Source of the DNA: Clostridia bacterium
GTDB taxonomy: Bacteria; Bacillota; Clostridia; Lachnospirales; Anaerotignaceae
Length of the DNA: 64,000 nucleotides
Reading direction: 5' to 3'
Assembly (NCBI GenBank): GCA_910575055.1
Contig: CAJTDC010000013.1
Location: forward strand, 20,284 to 84,283
Shown here: positions 1 through 8,075 of the stretch, piece after piece
Layout: each line of letters opens with the position of its first letter
Position numbering within the stretch: position 1 is the stretch's first letter
The notes under the pieces: model-generated
Database searches by the model: none
What the model saw: only the letters and a program-made list of their open reading frames with translations
What the model was told of the DNA's origin: nothing
Position numbers and translations under genes: made by a program

Positions 1-570
1 CACGCACACGATGAGCCTGTTTATGTTGGATTTAATAGAGAAAAATATTTTAAAAATTGTAAAAATGCTTATTTTAAATATGGTGGAGTGGGTATTCGCT
101 TTGCAGAACCACTTTACAGAGCAGGTTTGCTTTCTTATGAAGAGGAAGAAATTAATGGTAGAAAAGTAGTGCCATTTGATGTTATTTTGAAACATACTCC
201 TGCAGCACCAAAAGATCCAGAAGTAATTAAAGAAATTATTGATGAAGGTTTAATTTCAGATGAAGGGGCATTTGTTTGTGAAGCATATGGCCAAAAAGAC
301 GGCAAAAATATTATGGTAGATTTGCACGTATTTGCTCCAGGATTAGTAGAAGCATATGATAAAGCAAAAATGTCTGGTGAAATGTATTTGACAGGTCAAG
401 GTGCATTTTTATTTACAAAATTGTTTGTAAATGATAAAATTACACAAACAGGTTTAATTTCTTCTGATATGTTAAATGATGAACAAGTAGAACAATATTT
501 AAAATGGGCAGAAGAATTAGACATTACATATCAAATTGATATAAAAGAAAATGTTGTTTGTGAAGATTGA
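1..570 (+). CDS. Saccharopine dehydrogenase-like protein, C-terminal part (5' end outside window)
   Basis: The reading frame is open from base 1, so the gene begins upstream of the window; the GTG at 88 is internal and has no ribosome site. About 189 residues are visible. The last third (MYLTGQGAFLF..., then TGLISSDML, then a helix ending in DITYQI) matches the C-terminal pattern of the saccharopine dehydrogenase-like NAD(P) oxidoreductase family, where a TG motif is followed by a hydrophobic helix and a 'pE.l' segment. The Rossmann domain is not in view. It lies 69 bp before the ammonia-lyase gene and is probably co-transcribed, which suggests a role in amino-acid catabolism; the substrate cannot be told from this fragment. 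Family call fairly sure, function unknown. Confidence 0.6.
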   Translation, partial: HAHDEPVYVGFNREKYFKNCKNAYFKYGGVGIRFAEPLYRAGLLSYEEEEINGRKVVPFDVILKHTPAAPKDPEVIKEIIDEGLISDEGAFVCEAYGQKDGKNIMVDLHVFAPGLVEAYDKAKMSGEMYLTGQGAFLFTKLFVNDKITQTGLISSDMLNDEQVEQYLKWAEELDITYQIDIKENVVCED

Positions 571-639
571 TATGAAGCGAAATTATTCGCTAAATATAGA
601 ATATGAAATATAAAGAGATACTAAAGGAGGAAAAATAGT

Positions 640-1098
640 ATGATAGGCAAAAAAGTAGTACATCATTTAATGATGAGTGCAAAAGATGCACATTATGTAG
701 GCGGTTTGGTAAATGGTGCAAGAATTGTTGACCAATGGGGTGATGTTGGTACAGAACTTATGGTTTATGTAGATGGCGATATCAGCTTATTCTTGGGTTA
801 TGAAAAAGTAGAATTTTTGGCACCTGTATATGTAGGTGACTTTATGGAATATCATGGCTGGATTGAAAAAGTAGGAAATCAATCTTATACTTGTAAATTC
901 GAAGCATGGAAAGTTGCTACACAATTAGACAGAACAGATGCTGATTTATCAGGCGTAGCTACACCTGGCACAGCAGCAACAGCTTGCGAACCTCCTGTAT
1001 TGTGTGGTAGAGCAACAGGAAGTTTATATATTGCTAAAAAAGACCAAAGAGGTCCTCAAGAGTCTTCTTTTATGGACAGAAAACATCCAGGCGAATAA
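640..1098 (+). CDS. acl: Beta-alanyl-CoA:ammonia lyase (hot-dog fold)
   Basis: Expected to add or remove ammonia at acrylyl-CoA / beta-alanyl-CoA in the cytosol, during fermentation of beta-alanine through the acrylate route. The 152-residue protein begins VHHLMMSAKDAHY, contains WGDVGTELMVYVDGD, and ends with KKDQRGPQESSF. From memory these stretches are almost those of the C. propionicum enzyme, which is also about 145 residues. The family also contains 3-aminobutyryl-CoA ammonia lyase (Kal) of lysine fermentation, the main alternative. A short Thr/Ala/Gly-rich insertion (about residues 107-114, SGVATPGTA) looks longer than I remember in the type enzyme. The ribosome site AAAGGAGG lies just before ATG 640. 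No kamA/kdd/kce lysine genes are visible here, which favours the beta-alanine reading, although the upstream neighbourhood is cut off. Confidence 0.8.
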   Translation: MIGKKVVHHLMMSAKDAHYVGGLVNGARIVDQWGDVGTELMVYVDGDISLFLGYEKVEFLAPVYVGDFMEYHGWIEKVGNQSYTCKFEAWKVATQLDRTDADLSGVATPGTAATACEPPVLCGRATGSLYIAKKDQRGPQESSFMDRKHPGE

Positions 1099-1147
1099 TA
1101 TAAATTAAAATAACTCATTATTTTAGACATATAATATATTGTAATAT

Positions 1148-1178
1148 AGACGAACGGATTGACTTCGTTCGTCTTTTT
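1148..1178 (+). terminator. Rho-independent terminator after acl
   Basis: Perfect 9-bp stem AGACGAACG / CGTTCGTCT with a 9-nt loop, followed by a run of five T. It ends the acl transcript and separates it from the amidase gene. Confidence 0.85.
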
Positions 1179-1205
1179 ACAGTGAAAGGGTGTGAAAAAA
1201 ATAAT

Positions 1206-2201
1206 ATGAGAAGGTTTTTAAATGTTGGTATTATACAGATGCCTGTAAGTCAATATACTTCTGAAAATTTAGGATATATTGAAAAAAGTGTAGCTTCTTT
1301 GATGAGTGGGTTTCGTACACCAGAGCTAATTGTAGGAGTAGAAAGTATTTCTTCATTTACACCAGAGTATATTCCGGGCAGTATTACAGAATATTTTGGA
1401 AAAATAGCCAAAAAATATGGTATTTATTTGGTACCTGGTACACTTTGCGAAAAAAGTGATGAATTACCAGAAGGAAAATATTATAATACAGCACCTATAT
1501 TTAATCCTAAAGGGGAACTCATAGATAGTTATAGAAAAATGGTGCCTTGGCGACCAGTAGAGGATATGGTAGAGCCAGGTAATAGATATGTAGTATTTGA
1601 TATTCCAGAAAAACGAACAAAAATAGGAGTACAAATTTGTTATGATTTGAATTTTCCAGAAATATCTAGAAATGAAGCACTTATGGGAGCAGAAGTGCTT
1701 TTAAAATTGACACTTGACCCACAAGAATTATATTTATTGAATAGACCAATTCACTTTGCGAGAGCATTAGAAAATCAAACTTTTTTAGTTTCTACTAATG
1801 GTGTAGGATTTCATCATAGTACTCATTTGTATGGACATTCTATGGTAATTGACCCACAGGGAAATTTACTATGGGAGGCTGGAGAAAGAGAGTCTGCTGC
1901 TGTTATCACATTGGATTTGGATTTAGTAGAACAGTGCAGAGTATATGGAACAATGGGTATAGAACATTATATACAGCACGTGAGAGATTATAATTTGCCT
2001 ATGCCTTTTACAGGTCATATAGAGCAAGCCCCTTTGTTTCAAACATTATCGAAAGTTCCTAAAACACTGAAAGAATATCAAAAAGAAATGAAAATAAAAG
2101 GAATTTCAGAAATAGGAAAACAAATAGAGCAACAACCAGATATTTCAGAAATAGAACATCGTTTTATAGATTTTATGGAAAAAAGAAAAAATATAGAATA
2201 A
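1206..2201 (+). CDS. Nitrilase-superfamily amidohydrolase (aliphatic amidase/formamidase-like)
   Basis: Hydrolyses a carbon-nitrogen bond, most likely of a small amide or carbamoyl compound, in the cytosol. Counting from ATG 1206 the Glu-Lys-Cys triad is visible: E46 (IVGVES), K111 (DSYRKMVP) and C145 (GVQICYDLNFPE). The body resembles formamidase/aliphatic amidase; the last ~60 residues are a charged, helical extension. An in-frame GTG lies 24 bp upstream (1182), but it sits against the terminator with no ribosome site, so ATG 1206 was chosen; even there the GAAAGGG site is rather far away. Its place beside acl raises the possibility of a beta-ureidopropionase that supplies beta-alanine, but the sequence alone does not show that. 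Substrate open. Confidence 0.75.
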   Translation: MRRFLNVGIIQMPVSQYTSENLGYIEKSVASLMSGFRTPELIVGVESISSFTPEYIPGSITEYFGKIAKKYGIYLVPGTLCEKSDELPEGKYYNTAPIFNPKGELIDSYRKMVPWRPVEDMVEPGNRYVVFDIPEKRTKIGVQICYDLNFPEISRNEALMGAEVLLKLTLDPQELYLLNRPIHFARALENQTFLVSTNGVGFHHSTHLYGHSMVIDPQGNLLWEAGERESAAVITLDLDLVEQCRVYGTMGIEHYIQHVRDYNLPMPFTGHIEQAPLFQTLSKVPKTLKEYQKEMKIKGISEIGKQIEQQPDISEIEHRFIDFMEKRKNIE

Positions 2202-2219
2202 GAAAGGAAGTATTTTATT

Positions 2220-2531
2220 ATGTCAGATAATTTAGATAAAAAAGAATATGTTATTTCTAAAATTAAACAAATTGTAAAAGATGAAAAATTTAAAGTAGAT
2301 GCCTTTTTTTTCTGTGGATTTCCGGGAGGAACACCTAATGAAAAATTAAAAAATGCTTGTGAGAAATATTTAGAAACAGTAGAAAATGAAAAACCAGATG
2401 AAGATGTGACACAACAGCTTATAACAGAATTAGAAGCAGCGGCACAGTTACTCAATACAGAAAAAGCTGGTACATTAGTAAATAATGTGTCAGATGTAAA
2501 AGAAGTGCTTGATAATAAACAATATTTATAA
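2220..2531 (+). CDS. Small conserved-type protein, function unknown
   Basis: A 103-residue acidic soluble protein starting 19 bp after the amidase, with ribosome site GAAAGGAAG, so probably the same transcript. It begins EYVISKIKQIVKD, has a central hydrophobic FFFCGFPGG stretch, then a helical stretch with many Glu. Its general shape recalls a family of ~100-residue clostridial proteins that start with an 'EYVI.K..EL' helix and are sometimes labelled Hsp90-like in databases; I do not regard that as a function. No signal peptide or membrane segment. Real gene likely; role unknown. Confidence 0.6.
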   Translation: MSDNLDKKEYVISKIKQIVKDEKFKVDAFFFCGFPGGTPNEKLKNACEKYLETVENEKPDEDVTQQLITELEAAAQLLNTEKAGTLVNNVSDVKEVLDNKQYL

Positions 2532-2551
2532 TCTGCCAATAAAAAATATAG

Positions 2552-2595
2552 AAAAAGTCTTTTAATAGAATGAATGTTCTTTTAAGGGACTTTTT
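2552..2595. terminator. Terminator after the 2220 gene, possibly bidirectional
   Basis: Outer stem AAAAAGTC (2552-2559) / GACTTTTT (2588-2595) around an inner AGAA/TTCT helix. It carries T-runs on both strands, so it could also stop transcription entering leftwards from the repeat element at 2681. Confidence 0.65.
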
Positions 2596-2680
2596 ATATT
2601 ATTTTGATAAACAAGCATATTGAAATAATATCGAAATGAAAAAAATATTAAAAATAAACCACTATATAATGTGAAAATTA

Positions 2681-2851
2681 TCAAATAGTATACCTTTTGA
2701 GACAGTTTTTTATACAATGAAAAATATACCAATTTTATAAATCTTTATTTAATTACTATAACATAATTTGTTTGATTTGTCTAATAAAAATTTTTTTAAA
2801 TTCACACTATGTATAAAAAGCATATTTTCCCAAAAGGTATACCTTTTGGAA
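2681..2851 (-). repeat. Palindrome-ended ~170 bp repeat, copy 1
   Basis: This stretch matches, in opposite orientation, the DNA at 9783-9957; by eye about nine of ten bases agree across the middle. Both ends are near-palindromes centred on GTATAC: the right end holds a perfect 20-mer, CCAAAAGGTATACCTTTTGG (2830-2849), and the left end (2681-2700) has the same design with two mismatches. No reading frame of note. The conserved core includes AAATCAAACAAATTATG on the minus strand. It sits inside a gene-free stretch of about 590 bp (2532-3123). A non-autonomous mobile element (MITE or IS200/IS605-derived) or a duplicated small-RNA/promoter unit are the two readings. Confidence 0.7.
2755..2784 (-). 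promoter_or_regulatory. Putative SigA promoter inside repeat copy 1 (leftward)
   Basis: On the minus strand: TTAGAC, 18 bp, TATAGT, with an extended -10 (TGT before TATAGT). The same arrangement is conserved in copy 2. It would transcribe leftwards into the terminator at 2552-2595, with no gene in between. Confidence 0.45.
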
Positions 2852-2975
2852 TAAATTGTATTTTTATCATTGCATAAAGAGAAAAAAATTTTCTATTACA
2901 AAATAACAAAATCAAAATAGAATTTATAGTTATTAAGACAACGATTTTAGTAAAATAATACAATTTGTTTTAATG

Positions 2976-3003
2976 TTAAGTTTTAGTAAAATAGTGACGA
3001 TAT
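2976..3003 (+). promoter_or_regulatory. Putative SigD (sigma-28) flagellar-type promoter
   Basis: TTAAGTTT (2976-2983) and GACGATAT (2996-3003), 12 bp apart (11 if the -35 box is read as TAAGTTTT), resemble the sigma-28 consensus TAAAGTTT-N11-GCCGATAA. It would start transcription about 110 bp before the 3124 gene. A 13-mer, TTTTAGTAAAATA, occurs twice here (2945-2957 and 2981-2993), the second copy lying between the two boxes. Confidence 0.45.
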
Positions 3004-3123
3004 AAAAATATAAGTATGTTATAGTTTTAATTTATTATAAATGTGGAAAGGGGATTTTATTATAATAACACAATTAAGTTATACTAATACAAATAAAATA
3101 AATATAAAAGGGAGGAAAATAAT

Positions 3124-4596
3124 ATGTTTATAGGACGAATAGGATTTCAACAAAATATACAAACAAATTTTTTATCAAATCAACAAAAATCTACATCTAA
3201 ATTACAACAAATTACAAATCAGAGCAAAATAAGAGAAATGAAAAATGTAGATACTTTTACACGTTCATCAAAAAGTAATATAATATATTCAGAAACATAT
3301 AAAGGCGTAAATAGGCTGACGCCTCTTACAAAAGAACCTATTTCATATAGTAAAATAGAAGATGTTGATCCAGAAATGGTATTGAAATTGAATAAAACAT
3401 TGTCAGGGTTACAAGACCAATATAACTATTCAGAAGAAGATGCTTTAATGTATCAATATTATCAAAAAAATTGCTATCAGTATTGGGGTGTTACATCAGA
3501 CAAATATGTATTAGATGATAATGTTACAGAAGAAGAAATAAAAAATTATACTATGAAAATAGTAGAAGTTGGTATGAACCAATTTAGCAGAGCAAATTTA
3601 AAAGAAACGATAACAAAAGAAGAGTTAGAGAATTTCAGAAAGGAATTGGCAGAAAATGGTGTGAGTGATGATATTGATTGGTGGGAAGTACGCAGTGACG
3701 GGGTATCTATGCAAATAGGTGCTGGAAGTGCTGCCGAATTGGAAGATTATATGGATTATATGTGTGCCCGTTATGCAGTATTGAAAGACCGTATTGAAAC
3801 ACAATATACAGGGGAAGAAAAAGAGAAAAATATGAAAATTCTCAATGAAATATATAATGCTGATAGAGATAGCTTAATCAATTCTTATTCTAAAGATGTC
3901 AGCAGTTTTTTTGAAAATTTAGGACATACTGGTGTTGTAGAAGATATGAAAAACAGTTTGAGTTCTATTATAGACAAAAAGGTTTCAGAATACGAAAACT
4001 ATATTACTCAAAATGAAAATTATGCTTCTATTTCAAATGAAGAAGATATATGGCTATATAAAGATACTTCTTTTATGACAGCACAGCTTCTCAAAAATGT
4101 AAAGGCTTCTAAAAGCATCACAAATGATGCTTCAAGTATTCAAAAAGAAAACTATACAAGTGGAATATTTGATATAGATTTCTCTGAACGTTTCAAATAT
4201 AATTTAGAGGGAAATGTGACTGGTGAGAAAGGAGAATATTCTGATAGTGAATATTCTTTGGAAGATTTGAAATTTGCAGGAATTTATGTGGATACTATGA
4301 AAAATTATATCAAAGAAACGACTTCTTATTCAGGCTATAGAAATAAAGATGATACAGATATAGGCAAAAAATTTGCACAACAGTTTGTTGAAACAAAAAA
4401 GATTTCTTACAATTTGAACATTAACCAAAATTTAATGCAAGCAATAGAAAAAACATATGAACCTTTTTTAAATAAATATATAGATAAAATAAATGAAGGT
4501 ATTGAAAAAAATAGACAAAATCCAATACGTGGAGAAAGATTGAAAGATATTAATAGAGATGTTATTTTTGGAACTTTTTATAAAGAGATTTCTTAA
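3124..4596 (+). CDS. Uncharacterised 490-residue protein, possibly motility-linked
   Basis: I do not recognise a named family. The protein is hydrophilic, with no signal peptide or membrane helix. Its Gln/Asn/Ser-rich N-terminus (first ~60 residues) is likely disordered, in the manner of flagellar axial or secreted accessory proteins, and the rest looks mainly helical with long charged stretches. Aromatic-rich segments (YQYYQKNCYQYWGV, IDWWEVRSDGVSMQI) stand out. Ribosome site AAAGGGAGG precedes ATG 3124. A SigD-like promoter about 120 bp upstream hints at membership of the motility regulon. It is a single-gene unit closed by a terminator at 4618. Reality of the gene is nearly certain; function is not known. 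Confidence 0.75.
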   Translation: MFIGRIGFQQNIQTNFLSNQQKSTSKLQQITNQSKIREMKNVDTFTRSSKSNIIYSETYKGVNRLTPLTKEPISYSKIEDVDPEMVLKLNKTLSGLQDQYNYSEEDALMYQYYQKNCYQYWGVTSDKYVLDDNVTEEEIKNYTMKIVEVGMNQFSRANLKETITKEELENFRKELAENGVSDDIDWWEVRSDGVSMQIGAGSAAELEDYMDYMCARYAVLKDRIETQYTGEEKEKNMKILNEIYNADRDSLINSYSKDVSSFFENLGHTGVVEDMKNSLSSIIDKKVSEYENYITQNENYASISNEEDIWLYKDTSFMTAQLLKNVKASKSITNDASSIQKENYTSGIFDIDFSERFKYNLEGNVTGEKGEYSDSEYSLEDLKFAGIYVDTMKNYIKETTSYSGYRNKDDTDIGKKFAQQFVETKKISYNLNINQNLMQAIEKTYEPFLNKYIDKINEGIEKNRQNPIRGERLKDINRDVIFGTFYKEIS

Positions 4597-4617
4597 ATTA
4601 TAAAATAAGAAATAATT

Positions 4618-4641
4618 GCCGCTGAATAAAGCGGCTTTTTT
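4618..4641 (+). terminator. Rho-independent terminator after the 3124 gene
   Basis: GCCGCT / AGCGGC stem, loop GAATAA, followed by six T. Confidence 0.85.
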
Positions 4642-4729
4642 GTTATTTTTTTTTGTTTTTAGGTGCAAAGTGTTGCATTTTTTGTTATAGTTTTGTGAGA
4701 GGAAAAATAAAAATAAAAGGGGCGAAACT

Positions 4730-5356
4730 ATGGAGGAGAAAAAAGAACAACCCGAATGGCTGAGTGCAGCAAAACAAAATAATAAAAGAGCGTGGGAAAA
4801 GTTAGTAAAAGAAAATGAAAGTTTAGTATACCATATAGCATATCGTATGATGCAAAATGAAGAAGAAGCAAAAGATGTTTCGCAAGAAATTTTTATTAAA
4901 GTATATAGGAATTTACAAAAATTTGATGAAAAATCCACATTTTCTACTTGGATATATCGTATTGCAGTAAATACTTGTATTGATGCTTTAAGAAAAAAGA
5001 AAGGAAAAGAAGTTGTTTCGTGGGAAGAACAAACACAGCATCAAAAAGAAAATGTAACAGATACAACAGAAACACCTGAAGAAGTTTATTTACAGAAAGA
5101 GAAACAATTACAAATAATAGATATGATACAAAATTTATCACCAGAACATAAAGCAGTGTTATTAATGAGAGATATGGAAGATATGACATATGGAGAAATT
5201 GCAGAATGTTTGTCTGTTTCTTTGGGAACAGTGAAATCACGTATTGCAAGAGCAAGAGAGCAGTTTAAAAAAGAATTTTTAGCCAAAAAGGAACTTTTAG
5301 TAAAAAAACCTCGTCAAATAAATAAAGTAAATAAGAAAGGAGGGGATACAATATGA
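4730..5356 (+). CDS. ECF-type RNA polymerase sigma factor
   Basis: A 208-residue sigma-70 family factor of the extracytoplasmic-function group, directing RNA polymerase to a stress regulon. Region 2 spans about residues 22-90 (VYHIAYRMMQNEEEAKDVSQEIFIKVYRNL, then FSTWIYRIAVNTCIDALRKKK). Region 4 spans about 120-175 (LSPEHKAVLLMRDMEDMTYGEIAECLSVSLGTVKSRIARAR, a helix-turn-helix). Regions 1 and 3 are absent, as usual. The stop codon overlaps the next gene's start (ATGA), so the anti-sigma factor is translationally coupled. A basic tail follows region 4. Ribosome site GGGGCGAAACT is moderate. Target promoters are not identifiable from this window. Confidence 0.9.
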   Translation: MEEKKEQPEWLSAAKQNNKRAWEKLVKENESLVYHIAYRMMQNEEEAKDVSQEIFIKVYRNLQKFDEKSTFSTWIYRIAVNTCIDALRKKKGKEVVSWEEQTQHQKENVTDTTETPEEVYLQKEKQLQIIDMIQNLSPEHKAVLLMRDMEDMTYGEIAECLSVSLGTVKSRIARAREQFKKEFLAKKELLVKKPRQINKVNKKGGDTI

Positions 5357-6594
5357 AATGTGAAAATAGAGAAGAAAAGATTTCTCTTTATATAGACAGG
5401 CAACTGGACTGGAAAGAGGAGAAAGAATTTTTAAAACACATAAAACAATGTCCAGAATGTAAAGAGGCATTACAACAAGCACAGCAGTTAAGACAGATGC
5501 TTTTAGAAATACCTATGGAAAAAGTACCTGAAGGACTTCATCAAAACATTATGGAAACAATTAACAAAGAAATAGAAGCAAAAACAAAAGTATCCCCTCT
5601 GAAAAACAAAAAAAATACTGCTTGGCAAAAATATGTTGCAGTTGCTGCTTCTTTTTTAATATTGGCAGGTGCATCAAAAGTATATTTTAATTATAAAACA
5701 GATGTTACAGAAAATGTACAAATACCAGAAATGGCTTCTATGAAGTTGCAACAAACAGAAACAGATATAAAGCAAATAGATGAACAAACAAACATAGACC
5801 AACAACAAATTTCACCTACGATTACACAAACAAGAAGTATAAATGCACCTGAAACAGCAAAAGCATTGCCAGCAACACCAAATTTAGCAACAGGCAGTAC
5901 AGAATATAGTGAGGAGGGAGAACAGCAGCAAACAGAACAAGGACAACAAGAAATAACACAACAAAGTGAAACAGTACAGCAAGACAATACAAATGATGAT
6001 GAAAATAATGACGAAAATAGCGAACAATATAGTCAACAAGGAGTAATGATGCAAGCTATGGTGGCAGGAGAAGGTACAGAAGAAGAAGAAAAAAAAGAAA
6101 AAGAAATATCTTCTCAAAGTGATGAAGGGGAAAGCATAGAAGATGCTGTAACAAATACGATTAGAAGAAGTGTTCCAACAAATATGAAATCAAAATCGTT
6201 ACAAATTAGTTTAAAATCAAAAAATGAACAAAAAATAGCAGAAAATATAGAAAAAAGAGTAAAATCATTGAAAGGAGAAATAGAAGCACCTTACACAGAA
6301 GGAAGTATGACAGTAAAAATACCTATTTCAGAATATAATAATGTTATAAATTGGTTAACACAGCAATGCGAAGTAATCAATAAAAATGAAATTATAGAAG
6401 ATTTAGGAAAACAATACAAAGAAATACAACAACAATTAGATGAGGCAAAACAAACAGAAAAACAAGCAGTACAGAAAGAACAACCAAGAAGAGCACAAGA
6501 AGCAAGAAAAACACAAAAAGAATGTGAAAAGGCTTTAGAAGAATTACAAAAAACAGCAGATTTTGCAACAATTTCTATTACATTTGTAGAATAA
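5353..6594 (+). CDS. Membrane anti-sigma factor with zinc-finger and DUF4349-like extracellular domain
   Basis: Expected to hold the preceding sigma factor at the membrane. Order of parts in 413 residues: an N-terminal zinc-binding anti-sigma domain with H-x3-C-x2-C (FLKHIKQCPECKEAL, about residues 26-40), one membrane helix near residues 97-112, a long low-complexity Gln/Glu/Asn/Thr-rich linker (about 120-260), and a C-terminal domain (about 270-413) that looks like DUF4349: paired beta strands, a coiled coil and the closing strand TISITFVE. The outer domain presumably senses an envelope signal. It overlaps the sigma gene by 4 bp, and a SIMPL-domain gene follows after 16 bp. Tandem pairing with an ECF factor makes the role fairly secure; the signal is unknown. 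Confidence 0.85.
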   Translation: MKCENREEKISLYIDRQLDWKEEKEFLKHIKQCPECKEALQQAQQLRQMLLEIPMEKVPEGLHQNIMETINKEIEAKTKVSPLKNKKNTAWQKYVAVAASFLILAGASKVYFNYKTDVTENVQIPEMASMKLQQTETDIKQIDEQTNIDQQQISPTITQTRSINAPETAKALPATPNLATGSTEYSEEGEQQQTEQGQQEITQQSETVQQDNTNDDENNDENSEQYSQQGVMMQAMVAGEGTEEEEKKEKEISSQSDEGESIEDAVTNTIRRSVPTNMKSKSLQISLKSKNEQKIAENIEKRVKSLKGEIEAPYTEGSMTVKIPISEYNNVINWLTQQCEVINKNEIIEDLGKQYKEIQQQLDEAKQTEKQAVQKEQPRRAQEARKTQKECEKALEELQKTADFATISITFVE

Positions 6595-6610
6595 AAGGAG
6601 GTTTTTATTT

Positions 6611-7369
6611 ATGAAGAAATTAGTTAGTATGATAACAGCAATGACAATGGCAGTAAGTGTAGCAAGTATAACAAGTGTAACTGCATTTGCAGCAGAAACA
6701 GTACAAACAACACAAAGAACAATAGAAGTCAATGGAAAGGGCGTTGTAACAGCAAAACCAGATGTAGCAAGTATTTATTTTACAGTAGAAACAAAAGAAA
6801 AAACAGCAGAGCAAGCACAGAAAAAAAATACAGAAATAACAGAAAAAGTAACAAAAGCAATGAAAGCATTAGGAGTAAGAGATGAAAATATAATTACACA
6901 ATACTATTCTATTGATGCAGAACAAGTATATGATGAACAAAAAAATAAATGGGAAGAAGATGGATATAGGGCATATAATCGCTTTTTAGTAAAAATAAAT
7001 GATGTCGATAATGTTGGAAAATATATTGATGCTGCAACAAAAGCAGGTGTAACAAATGTAGGTTCTATTTCTTTCTCTATTTCTGACCCAAATCAATATT
7101 ATAAACAGGCTTTACAGGCAGCAGTGAAAAATGCGTCTTCTAGTGCAGCAGCATTAGCAGAGGCTTTAGGCTTAACATTGGGGGGCTGTATTTCTGTAGA
7201 AGAAGTGTCAAGCTATAATTCTTATGAAAAAGAAAGAGCAGTAAATAATACGAAAAGTATGGCTTTTGGAGTAGCGGATACAGCAGCACAATCAGAAGAT
7301 GGTGGAGCAAATATACGCTATGAAGATATAGAAATTACAGCAGGAGTAATAATGACATATGCTTATTAA
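6611..7369 (+). CDS. Secreted SIMPL-domain protein (DUF541)
   Basis: 252 residues with a clear signal peptide (KK followed by a hydrophobic stretch, cleavage near TAFA-AE, residue 27-28). The mature part begins with the SIMPL hallmark RTIEVNGKGVVTAKPDVASIYFTVET and ends with FEDIEITAGVIMTYAY-like strands (YEDIEITAGVIMTYAY). The family is known from BP26 and YggE, associated with envelope or oxidative stress, with ring-forming members. Ribosome site AAAGGAGG before ATG 6611. It directly follows the sigma/anti-sigma pair, so it may be the structural output of that stress unit. No molecular activity is established for the family. Confidence 0.85.
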   Translation: MKKLVSMITAMTMAVSVASITSVTAFAAETVQTTQRTIEVNGKGVVTAKPDVASIYFTVETKEKTAEQAQKKNTEITEKVTKAMKALGVRDENIITQYYSIDAEQVYDEQKNKWEEDGYRAYNRFLVKINDVDNVGKYIDAATKAGVTNVGSISFSISDPNQYYKQALQAAVKNASSSAAALAEALGLTLGGCISVEEVSSYNSYEKERAVNNTKSMAFGVADTAAQSEDGGANIRYEDIEITAGVIMTYAY

Positions 7370-7787
7370 AAAAGAATTTGTTTACGAACATTTAGAAGAA
7401 TTGGTAAAAATATGGTTAGAAACCAATATACAAGCTCATCATTTTATAGCAGAACAATATTGGAAAAGTCACATAGAATTTGTAAAACAGGCATTGCCTG
7501 ATGCTATGATATTTTGCTATGGAGAACAAAATATAAAAGGATTTTTAGGTGTTTATGATGGTTTTATACAAGGACTTTTTGTAAAAAAAGAGTTTCAACG
7601 TATGGGAATAGGAAAGGCATTGATAGAAGAAGTAAAACAATATTTTGATACATTATCATTGTGTGTTTATGCTAAAAATAGTAATGCAGTTGCTTTTTAT
7701 CAAAATATAGGATTTGTAATACAAGAGCAAAGTATTCAAAAAGAAACAGGAGAACAAGAATATAGTATGATTTATAAAGCAAAATGA
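7359..7787 (+). CDS. GNAT-family N-acetyltransferase
   Basis: 142 residues of a typical GNAT fold using acetyl-CoA in the cytosol. The acetyl-CoA loop is seen in FVKKEFQRMGIGKALIEEVKQ (R/Q-x2-G-x-G/A type, about residues 78-98), followed by LCVYAKNSNAVAFYQNIGF, the classic motif B. Length matches single-domain family members. The start overlaps the SIMPL stop by 11 bp, in another frame, so it ends the same operon. The acceptor substrate is unknown (protein N-terminus, aminoglycoside-like and small-amine acceptors all occur in this superfamily). Confidence 0.85.
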   Translation: MLIKKEFVYEHLEELVKIWLETNIQAHHFIAEQYWKSHIEFVKQALPDAMIFCYGEQNIKGFLGVYDGFIQGLFVKKEFQRMGIGKALIEEVKQYFDTLSLCVYAKNSNAVAFYQNIGFVIQEQSIQKETGEQEYSMIYKAK

Positions 7788-7849
7788 TAGTAATAGAGTA
7801 ATAGACAGTATTGTAAAATAAATTCACGCCATAATAAAAAATGATAAAG

Positions 7850-7877
7850 AATTCCTTGTGAAAACAAGGAATTTTTT
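7850..7877 (+). terminator. Rho-independent terminator of the sigma/SIMPL/GNAT operon
   Basis: Perfect 10-bp stem AATTCCTTGT / ACAAGGAATT with GAAA tetraloop, then T-run. Confidence 0.85.
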
Positions 7878-7879
7878 AA

Positions 7880-8075
7880 ATTATATTGTAAGTATATGGC
7901 ATAGAATTGTATGGGTACAATTTTGAAAAGTAGAATAAAAGCTATCATTAATTTTAAAATTAGTATTTTCAAATTTATTTGTTTTGATAAAATAGAATTC
8001 AAATATAATAGATTGAGTAGCTACTTATCAAAACAAAAAAAGGAATAAAAATACATTACAAAAGGAGTGTAAAAA
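7880..8075 (+). other. Intergenic leader before the ECF-S gene; weak promoter only
   Basis: About 195 AT-rich bases. TATAAT at 8004-8009, with TTTTGA 16 bp upstream, could be a SigA promoter. I see no convincing riboswitch fold or conserved box, although a vitamin importer would be a natural place for one. Confidence 0.3.

Noticed and set aside
2078..2539. Minus-strand 153-codon frame
   Set aside because: Covers the amidase end and the 2220 gene in antisense; Ser/Phe/Ile-rich composition typical of the reverse of Lys/Glu-rich coding DNA.
7880..8075. Riboswitch before the vitamin-type S component
   Set aside because: Looked for TPP-, B12- and FMN-like boxes and multi-helix folds; none recognised, sequence is simply AT-rich.
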